Source of the DNA: JAAYJG01 sp964450305
GTDB taxonomy: Bacteria > Bacillota > Clostridia > DSM-8532
Length of the DNA: 64,000 nucleotides
Assembly: GCA_964450305.1 (NCBI GenBank)
Contig: CAYVFB010000009.1
Coordinates: 3,874-67,873, forward strand
Direction: 5' to 3'
Shown here in pieces: positions 43,445 to 53,011 of the stretch. Positions within the stretch are counted from its first letter, which is position 1, and every line of letters starts with the position of its first letter. Both the position numbers and the translations under genes were made by a program. Under the pieces are notes generated by a model. The model did no database searches. It was not told the DNA's origin and worked only from the letters and a program-made list of their open reading frames with translations.

Positions 43445-45733
43445 ATGAAAAAGTTTTGGGCATTATTGTTGATCCTTTGCCTGGTTTTTACCACACTGAC
43501 TGCCTGTAATAAAAATAAAAAGAATAAGCAGCAGCCTACAGCAGGGCAACCCACAACAGCAGCAACCGCAGCTCCGACCAAAGCACCTGAACCCACGAAG
43601 GAAGCGAAACCCACAGAACCGCCAACGGTTTCTGAGGAAGAAGAAAGAGGCAATCTGATGCCGGGAGGATATTTTAACGAGCTCAGCCCCAAATGGGGAA
43701 CTTACACGGAATCCGGCGGCGACGGCAAAATCGCCTTAAATGCCAAAGGTCAGCTGGAAGCGACAATCAACAGCACCGGAAGTGTGAAGCATGCGGTACA
43801 GGTATATTGTGATGGTTTTAAAGTACTTCAGAACGCCGTATACAAGGTGGCATTTGATATCAGTTCCACTGCGGCCAGAACCATGGAATGGCGTGTTCAG
43901 CTGAATGGCGGGGATTATCATGCTTATGCCACCGAGGAGAACATCGCCGTCACTACAGAAACCATGCATTATGAAAATACCTTTACCATGACGGAAGCTT
44001 CAGACCCTGCACCCAGGTTCTGCTTGAATTTAGGGTTCCACGAAGCCGATGGCAAGCTTCCTGCGCATACTGTAACCATTGACAATGTGGAGCTGATCCT
44101 GCTGGATGCTTCCAAGGCGGAAGCCTCCAATACCGAAGATGTACGGCCTTCCATTAACATTAATCAGGTTGGTTATCGTACGGACGACACGAAAACAGCT
44201 ATATTCAGGGATAGCAGCCTTGATTCCACCTTTGAAGTGGTTGATGTAAAGACGGGCAAAGCTGTTTTCTCCGGTTCAGCAGCCGGTTCAGTAAATACTC
44301 CAAGTGCGGGTGAAACCGTAGCTTATGGTGATTTTTCCAAAGTAACCGCACCTGGTACCTATAAAATTGTTGCTGCAAACAGCGGCGAATCCTTTGAGTT
44401 CACGATCGCAGACAAGCCCTATGATAAAGCTTTTACAGATGTCCTAAAGATGCTGTACCTGATGCGCTGCGGAAGCAAGTTGGATAGTAAAACAGCAGGA
44501 GATTTTGCACATGAAGCCTGTCATACGCAACCAGCAACGATTTATGGCACAAACAAAACAAAGGATGTTTCCGGCGGATGGCATGACGCCGGGGATTATG
44601 GACGTTATGTTGTTCCCGGGGTAAAGGCAGCTGCAGACCTGCTGCTTGCTTATGAAGATTACAGCAGTGTCTTCAACGATAAGCTGGGAATCCCTGAAAG
44701 CGGCAATGGTGTTCCGGATGTTCTGGATGAAGCCAGATATGAGCTGGAATGGCTGTTCAAGATGCAGGATGAAGCATCAGGCGGTGTTTACCATAAGGTT
44801 ACAGGCTTAAACTTTGATGGAATGGTAATGCCTGAACAGACAACAGCCGACCTGTTTATTATGCCCATTTCCAATGCAGCAACGGGTTCTTTCGCATCTG
44901 TGATGGCGATGGCAGCAAGAATTTACGAGCCCTTTGACGCCTCCTTTGCAGAAGAGTGTCTGCTGGCAGCGAAAACCGCCCTTTCCTACCTGGAAAGCAA
45001 TCCAAACAAGAGCGGCTTTAAAAACCCAAAGGATGTATCCACAGGCGAATATGGTGATGAAAATTCATCGGACGAGGTTTTTTGGGCTTTAAGCGAGCTG
45101 TATAAAACGACCGGCGACTCCAGCTATCATGATAAACTGAAAGCATTGGATATGGCATCCCTGGATAACGGCTTGGGCTGGAATGCAGTTTCAATATATG
45201 GTTGTTATGCATACCTCACTTCCGAAAAAAACGATGCGACCCTGAAAAGCAAGATTCAGGATAAATTCAATGCATACCTTGCTTCTGTAGAAAAAAACAT
45301 TCAGGCAGACGGGTATTTTTCTTCCATGGGGGATGTATATCCATGGGGAAGCAACATGACACTGGCCAACAATGGAATGGTCCTGTTAATGGCAGGCAGG
45401 TTTTCCGAGAATAAAGATGATCTGGCAAAGAAGCAAATGGATTATCTGCTTGGTGCCAATTCCACTTCATACTGCTTTGTTACAGGCCATGGAACTCTGA
45501 CACCAAGCGGTACGCACCACCGCCCCTCCATTGTCCATGGAACTACCATGAAGGGCATGCTGGTGGGAGGCGCAAACTCCAACCTGGAAGATCCCTATGC
45601 CCAGAATGTCCTGGAGGGTAAGCCTCCGGCGAAGTGTTATGTTGATAACGTACAAAGCTACTCCTGCAACGAGATAACGATATACTGGAATTCTCCGCTG
45701 GTGTATCTGATGGCAGGTCTGCTGTCTGAATAG
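43445..45733 (+). CDS. Lipoprotein endoglucanase, CBM4/9-Ig-GH9
   Basis: ATG at 43445 follows GAGGGGG. The 762-aa protein has a lipoprotein signal with lipobox LTAC (Cys at about 21) and a Thr/Pro/Ala-rich linker (about 28-62). A CBM4/9-like module at about 65-230 is followed by an N-terminal cellulase Ig-like domain at about 238-320 (INQVGYRTDDTKTAIFR). The GH9 (alpha/alpha)6 domain runs from about 325 to the end: Asp381 and Asp384 in GGWHDAGDYGRY, the HHRPS region after VTGHGTLTPSGT, and the proton donor Glu743 in CNEITIYWN. It cleaves cellulose or related beta-glucans at the outer membrane face. It has its own promoter and a strong terminator. Confidence 0.95.
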   Translation: MKKFWALLLILCLVFTTLTACNKNKKNKQQPTAGQPTTAATAAPTKAPEPTKEAKPTEPPTVSEEEERGNLMPGGYFNELSPKWGTYTESGGDGKIALNAKGQLEATINSTGSVKHAVQVYCDGFKVLQNAVYKVAFDISSTAARTMEWRVQLNGGDYHAYATEENIAVTTETMHYENTFTMTEASDPAPRFCLNLGFHEADGKLPAHTVTIDNVELILLDASKAEASNTEDVRPSININQVGYRTDDTKTAIFRDSSLDSTFEVVDVKTGKAVFSGSAAGSVNTPSAGETVAYGDFSKVTAPGTYKIVAANSGESFEFTIADKPYDKAFTDVLKMLYLMRCGSKLDSKTAGDFAHEACHTQPATIYGTNKTKDVSGGWHDAGDYGRYVVPGVKAAADLLLAYEDYSSVFNDKLGIPESGNGVPDVLDEARYELEWLFKMQDEASGGVYHKVTGLNFDGMVMPEQTTADLFIMPISNAATGSFASVMAMAARIYEPFDASFAEECLLAAKTALSYLESNPNKSGFKNPKDVSTGEYGDENSSDEVFWALSELYKTTGDSSYHDKLKALDMASLDNGLGWNAVSIYGCYAYLTSEKNDATLKSKIQDKFNAYLASVEKNIQADGYFSSMGDVYPWGSNMTLANNGMVLLMAGRFSENKDDLAKKQMDYLLGANSTSYCFVTGHGTLTPSGTHHRPSIVHGTTMKGMLVGGANSNLEDPYAQNVLEGKPPAKCYVDNVQSYSCNEITIYWNSPLVYLMAGLLSE

Positions 45734-45750
45734 TAAAATTGAATCGTTTA

Positions 45751-45782
45751 AAAGAGCTGCCCTCAGAGGCAGCTCTTTATCT
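45751..45782 (+). terminator. Terminator of the GH9 gene
   Basis: AAAGAGCTGCC and GGCAGCTCTTT pair perfectly (11 bp) around a 6-nt loop, followed by ATCTTATT. It begins 18 bp after the stop codon. Confidence 0.85.
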
Positions 45783-45887
45783 TATTATCGAATACTTCTC
45801 TTTCCCTTATTGTGTTCCATGAAGCGGTTTAGTCAGAATGATGATTTTTTGTAAAGCTTCGATATGTGGCTTCCAGTTCCAAACCCC

Positions 45888-46865
45888 TTATCGAATGCTG
45901 TCATATATTTTATAGTGAAGGCTTTCCACATCATAATCTACATTACATAATATTGTTATCATCATTTGCTTGTCTAAATCAAAAGAGGTCATAAAATTAA
46001 CCCCGGGATCACAACCCTGAAAAGAAGGAATCTTACCATTTAGCAGCCAGACTCCGTAGCCATAGCATCCTTCTGCAACCTGCGGAGTAAACATTTGCTT
46101 CAGTAGCTCACCGCTGATCAATTTGCCGGATACCAATGCGGCCCAAAATTTCTCAACGTCAGGGGCTGTGGTAAATGCACCTCCTGCCCCGCTTCCTTTT
46201 GCATCAATGGAAAAGATATTTGTGCGATATTCATTCCTTTCCCCGTCATAAATATAAGAAAATGCACATTTTGCAGGCAATCTGTCCAGTTCATAATAAC
46301 CGGTATCTGCCATCCCACATGGACGGAAGATGGTTTCCTGAAGATACACATCGAAGGGTTTACCTGTTATTTCCTCAATGATCAATCCGAGAACAACGTA
46401 ACCCGTGTTGTTATATTGAAATCTTTCACCTTTTGGATACATCATCGGTTTATCGATGAACAGAGGAATCAGGTCTGATGATGTTCTGATACGATAATTC
46501 GGTATATTGATCCACAGCTCCTCATAATCCTCCATCACAGATTCGTCAAAATAATCCGGTATCCCTGAAGTATGGTTCAGAAGCTGCTTTACCGTGATCC
46601 CCGAATCGATCTGTTCTAAATTGAATTTCAGGATTTCTCCGATTGTTGAATCAAAGCTGATGAGCTTTTTTTCAATTAAGCCCAATATCGCGGTTGCAAC
46701 AAACACCTTCGCCGCTGAAGCTGTACCAAATTTTGTGTCTGTTTTGTTTGGGATTTCATTGGCCTTGTCGGCATATCCATATGCACCCTGAAACAGACTT
46801 TTTCCGCTTTGAATGATTGAGATTACTCCACTAAAATCATTTTCGATCAAATCATTGATGTTCAT
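45888..46865 (-). CDS. Serine hydrolase of the beta-lactamase / penicillin-binding-protein family
   Basis: ATG at 46865 (MNINDL) follows GGAGG. The 325-aa protein has no signal peptide. The active-site SxxK is SAAK at Ser50-Lys53, preceded by the usual TDTKFGTAS. The segment LLNHTSGIPDYFDE is the canonical class C/esterase motif, RFQYNNTGYVVLGLIIE carries the tyrosine (YxN), and the third box is near the C-terminus. Such proteins may be D-aminopeptidases, esterases or carboxypeptidases. True beta-lactamase activity is not implied, since secretion signals are absent. Confidence 0.85.
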   Translation of the reverse strand: MNINDLIENDFSGVISIIQSGKSLFQGAYGYADKANEIPNKTDTKFGTASAAKVFVATAILGLIEKKLISFDSTIGEILKFNLEQIDSGITVKQLLNHTSGIPDYFDESVMEDYEELWINIPNYRIRTSSDLIPLFIDKPMMYPKGERFQYNNTGYVVLGLIIEEITGKPFDVYLQETIFRPCGMADTGYYELDRLPAKCAFSYIYDGERNEYRTNIFSIDAKGSGAGGAFTTAPDVEKFWAALVSGKLISGELLKQMFTPQVAEGCYGYGVWLLNGKIPSFQGCDPGVNFMTSFDLDKQMMITILCNVDYDVESLHYKIYDSIR

Positions 46866-46919
46866 TTTTCCTCCACACAAAGGTTTTCTTTCGGTTTTTA
46901 TTTCAAATATTAAGCGATC

Positions 46920-47495
46920 TTAAGTCTTTGCTAACTCCTTATACACAAAACAATCCGTGGTATGATCATTGACCATACCGATAGCTTGCATAAACGAATA
47001 AATAATGGTCGATCCGACAAACTTAAAGCCCATTTTTCTCAGGTCTTTGCTGATCTTATCGGAAAGCAGCGTGCTGACGGGCATATCATCGTGCTGCGAC
47101 CAGTGGCCTGTGATAGGAGTGTAGTTTACATATCCCCATAAGAACTTATCGAAGCTCCCGTATTCTTCCGCAACCTTTAAAAACAGCCTGGCATTATTAA
47201 CAGCAGCATGAATTTTCAAACGGTTTCTGATTATTTTTTCGTTTGTCATGAGCTGCTGGATCTTAGCATCATCATATAGGGCCACCTTTTTGGGGTCAAA
47301 CCCATCAAAAGCCAATCTGAATGCTTCTCTCTTATTCAATACCGTTATCCATGCAAGCCCTGCCTGCATGCCTTCCAGAATAAGCATTTCAAACAGCTTC
47401 ACATCATCATGTACAGGCCGTCCCCATTCGTTGTCATGATAGTCTATGTATATGGGGATATCTCCCGCCCATTTGCATCTTGTTTTTTCAGTCAT
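46920..47495 (-). CDS. tag: DNA-3-methyladenine glycosylase I
   Basis: AGGTG precedes the ATG at 47495. The 191-aa protein is the usual length for Tag. Motifs are RCKWAGDIPIYIDYHDNEWGRPVHDDVKLFEMLILEGMQAGLAWITVL (catalytic pocket residues), FDPKKVALYDDAKI and the C-terminal GFKFVGSTIIYSFMQAIGMVNDHTTDCF with its zinc-binding His/Cys. It removes 3-methyladenine from alkylated DNA. It lies 13 bp after the acetyltransferase gene, probably in an operon. Confidence 0.95.
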   Translation of the reverse strand: MTEKTRCKWAGDIPIYIDYHDNEWGRPVHDDVKLFEMLILEGMQAGLAWITVLNKREAFRLAFDGFDPKKVALYDDAKIQQLMTNEKIIRNRLKIHAAVNNARLFLKVAEEYGSFDKFLWGYVNYTPITGHWSQHDDMPVSTLLSDKISKDLRKMGFKFVGSTIIYSFMQAIGMVNDHTTDCFVYKELAKT

Positions 47496-47508
47496 AAAGC
47501 ACCTCGTA

Positions 47509-47928
47509 TCACAGCTGTTTCATCATGAACATTTCCATCGTTTCAACATAGGGAGGGAAGTCTTTAATCAGACAGCCACAATCCTTGTAACCCAGTTTAC
47601 GATAGAAGTGCTGTGATGTTTCTTCAACCATCGTTGATGTCATTGCAATTTGATGTCCCAGTTTACGCATTTCATTTTCCCAGTGAAGCATCGCTTTCGT
47701 TCCAAAGCCCTTGCCCTGGTAAGGTTGTTCAAAATGAATCATGTTAAGAAACGGAATCAGATCCCAAAACAGATTGTAACGCATGATGCCAACCGGACGA
47801 TCATCATCTTTGATGATGTAGCACCGTTTATCCCTGATTTTTAAAGATAGCTCTTCATCACTGATGTATTCATCCAGTGTGCGCCAAAAGGCGCGATCCT
47901 GTTCAGTTGCATAATCAATCGAGAACAT
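47509..47928 (-). CDS. GNAT-family N-acetyltransferase
   Basis: The start at 47928 (MFSIDYATEQDRAFW) has GGAGG eight bases upstream; nine further codons precede it. The 139-aa protein has acetyl-CoA-binding motif A PYQGKGFGTKAMLHWENEM and motif B around TSQHFYRKLGY. The acceptor is unknown. It is 13 bp upstream of tag and probably co-transcribed. Confidence 0.85.
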   Translation of the reverse strand: MFSIDYATEQDRAFWRTLDEYISDEELSLKIRDKRCYIIKDDDRPVGIMRYNLFWDLIPFLNMIHFEQPYQGKGFGTKAMLHWENEMRKLGHQIAMTSTMVEETSQHFYRKLGYKDCGCLIKDFPPYVETMEMFMMKQL

Positions 47929-48017
47929 TTTCTGACCCTCCATATTGATAATCATTTTTTTCAGTAAAAAGCAGGAGACCTCACCCTGCGAAGTGTGGCA
48001 GGCTAACCTTTACCAAG

Positions 48018-48797
48018 TTATATGATAAACCCCGGTTCGCCTTTAACATCATTTATGATTGCATCTGCTTGCTTCAACTGTTCTTCATTCCCGGAAACAG
48101 CAATCCAGCAACTTCCCTCCGCTCCGCAGACTCCTCCGCCGGCAACAAGTTCTGCTTCAGCACCGGTTAAAATATGAATGGCTTCCAGCTCAGTGAGGAT
48201 ATTTCCGCAGACCGGGAAATACCTGAACCCCTTTGCACCCGGTGAATTCAGTCTTCTGGCAATATCATTGATATCCCCATCTATTCTTTTTTCCAGGCCA
48301 ATGGGCAAATACAGTTCAACTCTTCTTCCCATAACTGCCTGGAGAGTAGTAATGATGGTACCTGCCTTTGGATGGCCGATATAAATAGCTGCCTGTTTGC
48401 TTTTTAAATTAACCGCGTTAGCGCCTTTTACGATGATATCGCCTTCCTGCAAACTATCGGCAACATCAGAAATCGTCTTTCCGGGTTCCCATTTCCCATG
48501 AACAATGACTACGTCCCCAGGGAACTCATCGTCACCATTCAAGCGGCCAGTATCTGAGATAACATACTTTGGAGGTAAAGATATCCCTCTGAAAAACCGA
48601 TTCCTGGAGAAATCTGAATCCTGACTTTTTTTCTTGAATATTTCCTCAACAATATATCCATTGGTTGTGCCTGCAATAACCACAATCGTTCTGTTCTCCA
48701 GGGCTGAAGCTACGGATGGAATGCGTAAAAAAGATTTTGCAATTAACCTTTTTCCTGCGGCTGGTGATAAAAAATACTGTTTGATCCCCTTATCCAT
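48018..48797 (-). CDS. Unrecognised conserved-looking cytoplasmic protein (259 aa)
   Basis: ATG at 48797 (MDKGIKQYF) follows GGAGGAG. The protein is glycine- and isoleucine/valine-rich with alternating beta/alpha character and no signal or TM segments. Distinct segments are NRTIVVIAGTTNGYIVEEIF, GDVVIVHGKWEPGKTISDVADSL, GDIIVKGANAVN, AAIYIGHPKAGTII and a C-terminal AELVAGGGVCGAEGSCWIAVSG. The GTTNGYI and GGGVCGAEGS loops look like ligand-binding turns. I do not recognise the family and assign no function. It lies 90 bp upstream of the acetyltransferase gene on the same strand. Confidence 0.75.
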   Translation of the reverse strand: MDKGIKQYFLSPAAGKRLIAKSFLRIPSVASALENRTIVVIAGTTNGYIVEEIFKKKSQDSDFSRNRFFRGISLPPKYVISDTGRLNGDDEFPGDVVIVHGKWEPGKTISDVADSLQEGDIIVKGANAVNLKSKQAAIYIGHPKAGTIITTLQAVMGRRVELYLPIGLEKRIDGDINDIARRLNSPGAKGFRYFPVCGNILTELEAIHILTGAEAELVAGGGVCGAEGSCWIAVSGNEEQLKQADAIINDVKGEPGFII

Positions 48798-49002
48798 TGA
48801 TTCTCCTCCCTTGATACATTTTGTGAGGTTCAGTTGCAGCTGAACCCCAGCATCGAACAAGCCTTTTTAGCTTTACTGAAGCCTGTTCATATTCCTGGTC
48901 TCTTAACAATGAATTATATCATATATTTCCTTCGGGTATATTGAAAATTTCTATGCAGGAGTTGGATATGGCAAGGCTTCTGATGGCCTCATTAAATTTG
49001 TG

Positions 49003-49031
49003 TTGACAAAGAAAATGGCAGGTATTATAAT
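49003..49031 (+). promoter_or_regulatory. Promoter of the alpha-glucan operon
   Basis: TTGACA (49003-49008), 17 bp, TATAAT (49026-49031): two consensus hexamers with ideal spacing, followed by the LacI-type operator. Confidence 0.92.
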
Positions 49032-49048
49032 CAAATTGTACATATGGT

Positions 49049-49066
49049 AACGTTACCGGTAACGTT
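49049..49066 (+). promoter_or_regulatory. LacI-family operator
   Basis: AACGTTACCGGTAACGTT is an 18-bp perfect palindrome with the central CG typical of LacI-family sites, about 11 bp downstream of the predicted transcription start. A repressor here would act as a roadblock. The regulator encoded next is the likely ligand, giving autoregulation of the entire operon. Confidence 0.85.
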
Positions 49067-49104
49067 TTCATTATGTATTATGTCCAAAAAAGGAGGCAAA
49101 CCGA

Positions 49105-50145
49105 ATGGCAAACCCAACGATCAAAGAAATATCGAAGCTTGCGCAGGTTTCTGTCAGTACTGTTTCTCGTGTGATAAACAATATGCCGGATGTGAACAAA
49201 GAAACCAGGCAAAAAGTATTGGCTGTGATCGATGAGTTTGGCTATTTTCCGAATGCAAACGCAAAGAATTTGAAACAGATCAGTTCAAATATCATCTGTA
49301 TTATCGTAAAAGGGATGCACAGCCAGTTTTTTGGGCAGATTATTGAAAAGATTCAATCGGAAATCATCAAGACAAAATACATCCCGCTGCTGCATTTTAT
49401 TGATGAGAATGAAAACGAAGTGGACACTGCTTTCCGGCTGATATCAGAAAGGAAGGCTGTTGGTGTGATATTTTTAGGCGGCAGCCCCTCGCTGAAGACC
49501 GACAGGCTCAAAGAAATAGATGTGCCTTGTGTGTTTTCCACGATGTCAGCGGAAGGGTTGAATTTGAACAATGTTTCCAGTGTTTGTATCGATGATAAGG
49601 AAGCCGCAAAAACAGCAGTAGATTACCTGTTTGAGATGGGTCATCGAAAAATCGCGATTCTCGGCGGCCAGCTGCTGGACACAGACTCGATCTATAAAAG
49701 ATATATGGGCGCCCTGGAAAGCTATCATAAACATGGTTTAGAATTCGACGAAGCGCTTTTTATTCAGTCTAAATTTACGTATGAGGATGCATATGCTGCG
49801 GTAAATAATTCTCTACAATCTGGAAAGAATAAATATTCAGCAATATTTGCCATGTCGGATGTGATGGCTATCGGAGCGGCTAAAGCCATATTTGACAACG
49901 GCCTGTCCGTACCGGGCGACATTTCGATCATCGGTTTTGATGGCATTGAAGCCACGAAGTACTACCATCCCACATTGGCAACCGTGAAGCAGCCGTCTTG
50001 TGAAATTGCTATGGCAAGTGTGGAGTTGCTGATCCAAAACATTGAATATGATATGGTTTCACAAAATATTATTTTAGGGACGGAACTGATAAAAGGTCAT
50101 TCTATTCATAGTTTGTTAGCAGATGAACTGCTTAATAAAAAATAA
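49105..50145 (+). CDS. LacI-family regulator of maltodextrin genes
   Basis: ATG at 49105 follows AGGAGG. The 346-aa protein has the LacI HTH (residues 4-28: TIKEISKLAQVSVSTVSRVINN) with the hinge helix around NANAKNLK, and a periplasmic-binding-protein-like effector domain containing VGVIFLGGSPS, HRKIAILGG and PGDISIIGFDGIEA. It is first in a seven-gene cluster for alpha-glucan uptake and breakdown, so maltodextrin is the probable effector. It is separated from the binding-protein gene by only 17 bp. Confidence 0.93.
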   Translation: MANPTIKEISKLAQVSVSTVSRVINNMPDVNKETRQKVLAVIDEFGYFPNANAKNLKQISSNIICIIVKGMHSQFFGQIIEKIQSEIIKTKYIPLLHFIDENENEVDTAFRLISERKAVGVIFLGGSPSLKTDRLKEIDVPCVFSTMSAEGLNLNNVSSVCIDDKEAAKTAVDYLFEMGHRKIAILGGQLLDTDSIYKRYMGALESYHKHGLEFDEALFIQSKFTYEDAYAAVNNSLQSGKNKYSAIFAMSDVMAIGAAKAIFDNGLSVPGDISIIGFDGIEATKYYHPTLATVKQPSCEIAMASVELLIQNIEYDMVSQNIILGTELIKGHSIHSLLADELLNKK

Positions 50146-50162
50146 AGGAAAGAGGTTGTATT

Positions 50163-51404
50163 ATGAAAAAGTTTTTGGCAATCCTGTTGTCAGTACTAAT
50201 GATTACAGCGGCATTTACCGGTTGTGGAACAACGCCTCCCCCGACCCCCGACACCAAAACTCCGGAAAATACTCCAACCGCAGTCCCAAAGCAGACAGTT
50301 ACACTGAAGGTATGGGGTTCTCAGGAAGATCAGGCGATGCTGGCCACGATGGTAGACGGGTTTAAGGCAGCAAACCCTGACAAGATCTATGACATTTCAT
50401 TTGGTGTTGTCAGCGAAGCCGATGCAAAAACAAAGGTTCTTGAAGATCCGGCTGCAGCAGCTGACGTATTTGCATTCGCAAATGACCAAATCAAGGATTT
50501 GGTCAATGCCGGTGCTTTATACGAGATCACGCGCAACAAAGACAAGATTACGGCGGAAAACATGGCTGGTTCCATTGAAGCCTCCACGGTTGATGGAAAA
50601 CTGTATGCATATCCTGAAACAGCCGACAATGGATACTTTATGTATTATGACAAGAGCGTCTTTACAGCAGATGATGTCAAATCTCTTGACAAGATGCTTG
50701 AAGTTGCCAAAGCCAAGGGCAAGAAGGTTTTCATGGATGTATCAAACGGATGGTATATCGCTTCTTTCTTCCTGGGTGCAGGCGGGACCCTGACCGTTGA
50801 CAAAGACGGAAAACAACAGTGTGATTTCAACAACGAAAAAGGTGTAAAAGCTGGCGAAGCGATTAAAGCCTTCACAGCTCATCCGGCATTTTTAACAGGC
50901 GATGACGCCGTATTAAAGGGCGGAATCGGCGGCGAAATAGCAGCCGGTGTCAGCGGCACCTGGAATGCGGAAGATATTAAAACCATTTTGGGTGATAACT
51001 ATGCAGCAACCAAACTGCCGACATTCACGCTGGGTTCTGAACAAGTACAAATGGGCAGCTTTGCAGGCTACAAGCTTGTGGGCATTAACAGCCAGACGAA
51101 ATTCCCCGTGGATGCCATGAACCTTGGCGAATGGCTCACCAATGAGCAAAACCAGGTTACCCGTTTTGAGACTCGTGCCATGGGGCCATCCAATATCAAG
51201 GCGGCTTCCAGCGATAAGGTAAAAGCGAATATTGCTTTAGCGGCACTGGCAGAGCAGAACCAGCATGCCACCTCACAGAAAGATGTTTTAGGCTCTTACT
51301 GGTCACCTGCAGAAGCATTTGGCACCGCAATGGAGGCAAAGGATTATTCCAAATCCATCAAGGAAATGCTTGATGCAATGGTTGCTCAAATCGTTGGCGG
51401 TTAA
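50163..51404 (+). CDS. Maltodextrin ABC transporter substrate-binding lipoprotein
   Basis: A 413-aa protein with a lipoprotein signal (MKKFLAILLSV..., lipobox FTGC, Cys at about 21), a Pro/Thr-rich spacer and a family 1 extracellular solute-binding fold. That fold includes VTLKVWGSQEDQAM, ADVFAFANDQIKDLVNAGALYEI, GKLYAYPETADNGYFMYYDKS and GSFAGYKLVGIN, as in MalE/MdxE. It captures maltooligosaccharides for the two permeases encoded downstream. The ATPase (MsmX type) is not in the operon, so a shared one elsewhere is expected. A strong hairpin after this gene should raise its level over the permeases. Confidence 0.92.
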   Translation: MKKFLAILLSVLMITAAFTGCGTTPPPTPDTKTPENTPTAVPKQTVTLKVWGSQEDQAMLATMVDGFKAANPDKIYDISFGVVSEADAKTKVLEDPAAAADVFAFANDQIKDLVNAGALYEITRNKDKITAENMAGSIEASTVDGKLYAYPETADNGYFMYYDKSVFTADDVKSLDKMLEVAKAKGKKVFMDVSNGWYIASFFLGAGGTLTVDKDGKQQCDFNNEKGVKAGEAIKAFTAHPAFLTGDDAVLKGGIGGEIAAGVSGTWNAEDIKTILGDNYAATKLPTFTLGSEQVQMGSFAGYKLVGINSQTKFPVDAMNLGEWLTNEQNQVTRFETRAMGPSNIKAASSDKVKANIALAALAEQNQHATSQKDVLGSYWSPAEAFGTAMEAKDYSKSIKEMLDAMVAQIVGG

Positions 51405-51416
51405 TACGAACCGTGG

Positions 51417-51450
51417 CTGAGGGTGGCAACTGCCACCCTCAGCTGTTTTT
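51417..51450 (+). terminator. Intra-operon terminator after the binding-protein gene
   Basis: CTGAGGGTGGCA and TGCCACCCTCAG are a 12-bp perfect inverted repeat with a tiny loop, then CTGTTTTT. Partial read-through would yield high binding-protein and lower permease expression, a common ABC-operon device. Confidence 0.85.
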
Positions 51451-51523
51451 ATCACAGCAGGAGCCGGCGGGCAGCTTTCAAATGAGTTGGGTCATAGTAT
51501 AAAATGAATTGGATGTGAGTGTA

Positions 51524-53011
51524 ATGCAATATATCGATTATGTCACACTGCCCTGGTATAAGAAAGTAATCGTTCGTCTTTTGCAGAGCATTAAAAATTT
51601 TCGCCGGAATTTCGTTGCTTCTATTTCTAAAGCAGGCAAATCCATTGTTTCTTTGTTTAAAAGCATTATCAATGGGATAAAGTACTTTTTTACTACCTTT
51701 TTCAAAGGTGATCTTCCAACCAGGCTATCCTATTTCTTCATGGGTTCTGGCTGTTTGCTTCGCGGCCAGGTCATCCGCGGCCTTGGGTTTTTAGCCCTGC
51801 AATTATTCTATATCGTCTATATGGTTTCTTTTGGCTGGGGTCAGCTACAGCTGTTCCCTACGCTGGGCATCGCGGAAAAAAGGCAGATATGGGATGAAGC
51901 CGATCAGATTTACAGATACGTGCAGGGTGACAATTCCATGCTGATCCTGCTTTTTTCAGTATTGACCCTTGCCATAAGCATTGTCATTTTATCAATCTAT
52001 TTTGCCAATATTCGTGTAGCTTATCATAATCAGCAGCTTAAGAAAGAGGGTAAAAAGCTGAACTCAATTGTTGATGATACCCGGGAATTGCTGGACAAAA
52101 AGCTGCATATAACCTTCTTGTCCCTGCCCACACTGGGTGTGGTCTTTTTTACGGTATTACCCTTGATTTTTATGATTTTGATCGCCTTTACGAATTATGA
52201 TAAAAACCATCAGCCGCCCGGTTCTTTGTTTACATGGGTGGGGTTGGAGAATTTCAGCAAATTATTAAGCGGCAGCGGCGTCCTGGCGACCACCTTTAAG
52301 GGTGTTTTCTCATGGACCATTATTTGGGCGTTTTTTGCGACCTTTTCAAATTATGTTTTAGGCATGCTACTGGCTATCATGATTAATAAAAGCGGAATTA
52401 AGCTGAAAAAAATGTGGCGCACGATATTTGTTATCACCATTGCGGTGCCCCAGTTTGTTACGCTGCTTCTGATGTCCAGACTGCTCGATGACAGGGGTGC
52501 TGTCAACATTTTGTTGGGTTACCTGGGTATAGCGCCTGTTAAATTCCTGTCCGATGCAATCATTGCAAAGGTTACGGTTATCATTGTAAACATATGGGTT
52601 GGTGTACCCTACACGATGCTGATTACAAGCGGAATTTTGATGAATATTCCCGCCGAATTATATGAAAGTGCCACAATAGACGGTGCGGGGCCCATTAAGA
52701 CATTTACGAAAATAACCCTTCCGTACATGCTGTTTGTAACAACCCCGTATCTTATCACGCAGTTTGTATCAAACCTGAATAACTTTAATGTTATTTTCCT
52801 TTTAAGCGGAGGGAACCCCCTGGCCCTGGATTATTATCAAGCGGGGAAAACAGACCTTCTTGTTACATGGCTTTATAAGTTAACGGTCAATTACCAGGAT
52901 TATAACCTGGCTTCAACAATAGGCATTATTATCTTTGTCATCTCGGCGGTTATTTCGCTGATTGTTTATAATTCCTCCAGCTCTGTTAAAAAGGAGGGTA
53001 TGTTCCAATGA
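51524..53011 (+). CDS. malF: Maltodextrin ABC transporter permease, MalF-like
   Basis: The preferred start is ATG at 51524 (MQYIDYVTLPWY), as a TTG 15 bp earlier has no better ribosome site. The 495-aa protein has a long N-terminal extension with amphipathic basic helices, several N-terminal TM segments, then the MetI-like domain with the EAA loop PAELYESATIDGAGPIKTFTKITLPYM. MalF-type permeases with a long N-terminal region are typical for maltose/maltodextrin systems (E. coli MalF is 514 aa). The downstream malG-like gene overlaps by 4 bp. Confidence 0.9.
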   Translation: MQYIDYVTLPWYKKVIVRLLQSIKNFRRNFVASISKAGKSIVSLFKSIINGIKYFFTTFFKGDLPTRLSYFFMGSGCLLRGQVIRGLGFLALQLFYIVYMVSFGWGQLQLFPTLGIAEKRQIWDEADQIYRYVQGDNSMLILLFSVLTLAISIVILSIYFANIRVAYHNQQLKKEGKKLNSIVDDTRELLDKKLHITFLSLPTLGVVFFTVLPLIFMILIAFTNYDKNHQPPGSLFTWVGLENFSKLLSGSGVLATTFKGVFSWTIIWAFFATFSNYVLGMLLAIMINKSGIKLKKMWRTIFVITIAVPQFVTLLLMSRLLDDRGAVNILLGYLGIAPVKFLSDAIIAKVTVIIVNIWVGVPYTMLITSGILMNIPAELYESATIDGAGPIKTFTKITLPYMLFVTTPYLITQFVSNLNNFNVIFLLSGGNPLALDYYQAGKTDLLVTWLYKLTVNYQDYNLASTIGIIIFVISAVISLIVYNSSSSVKKEGMFQ

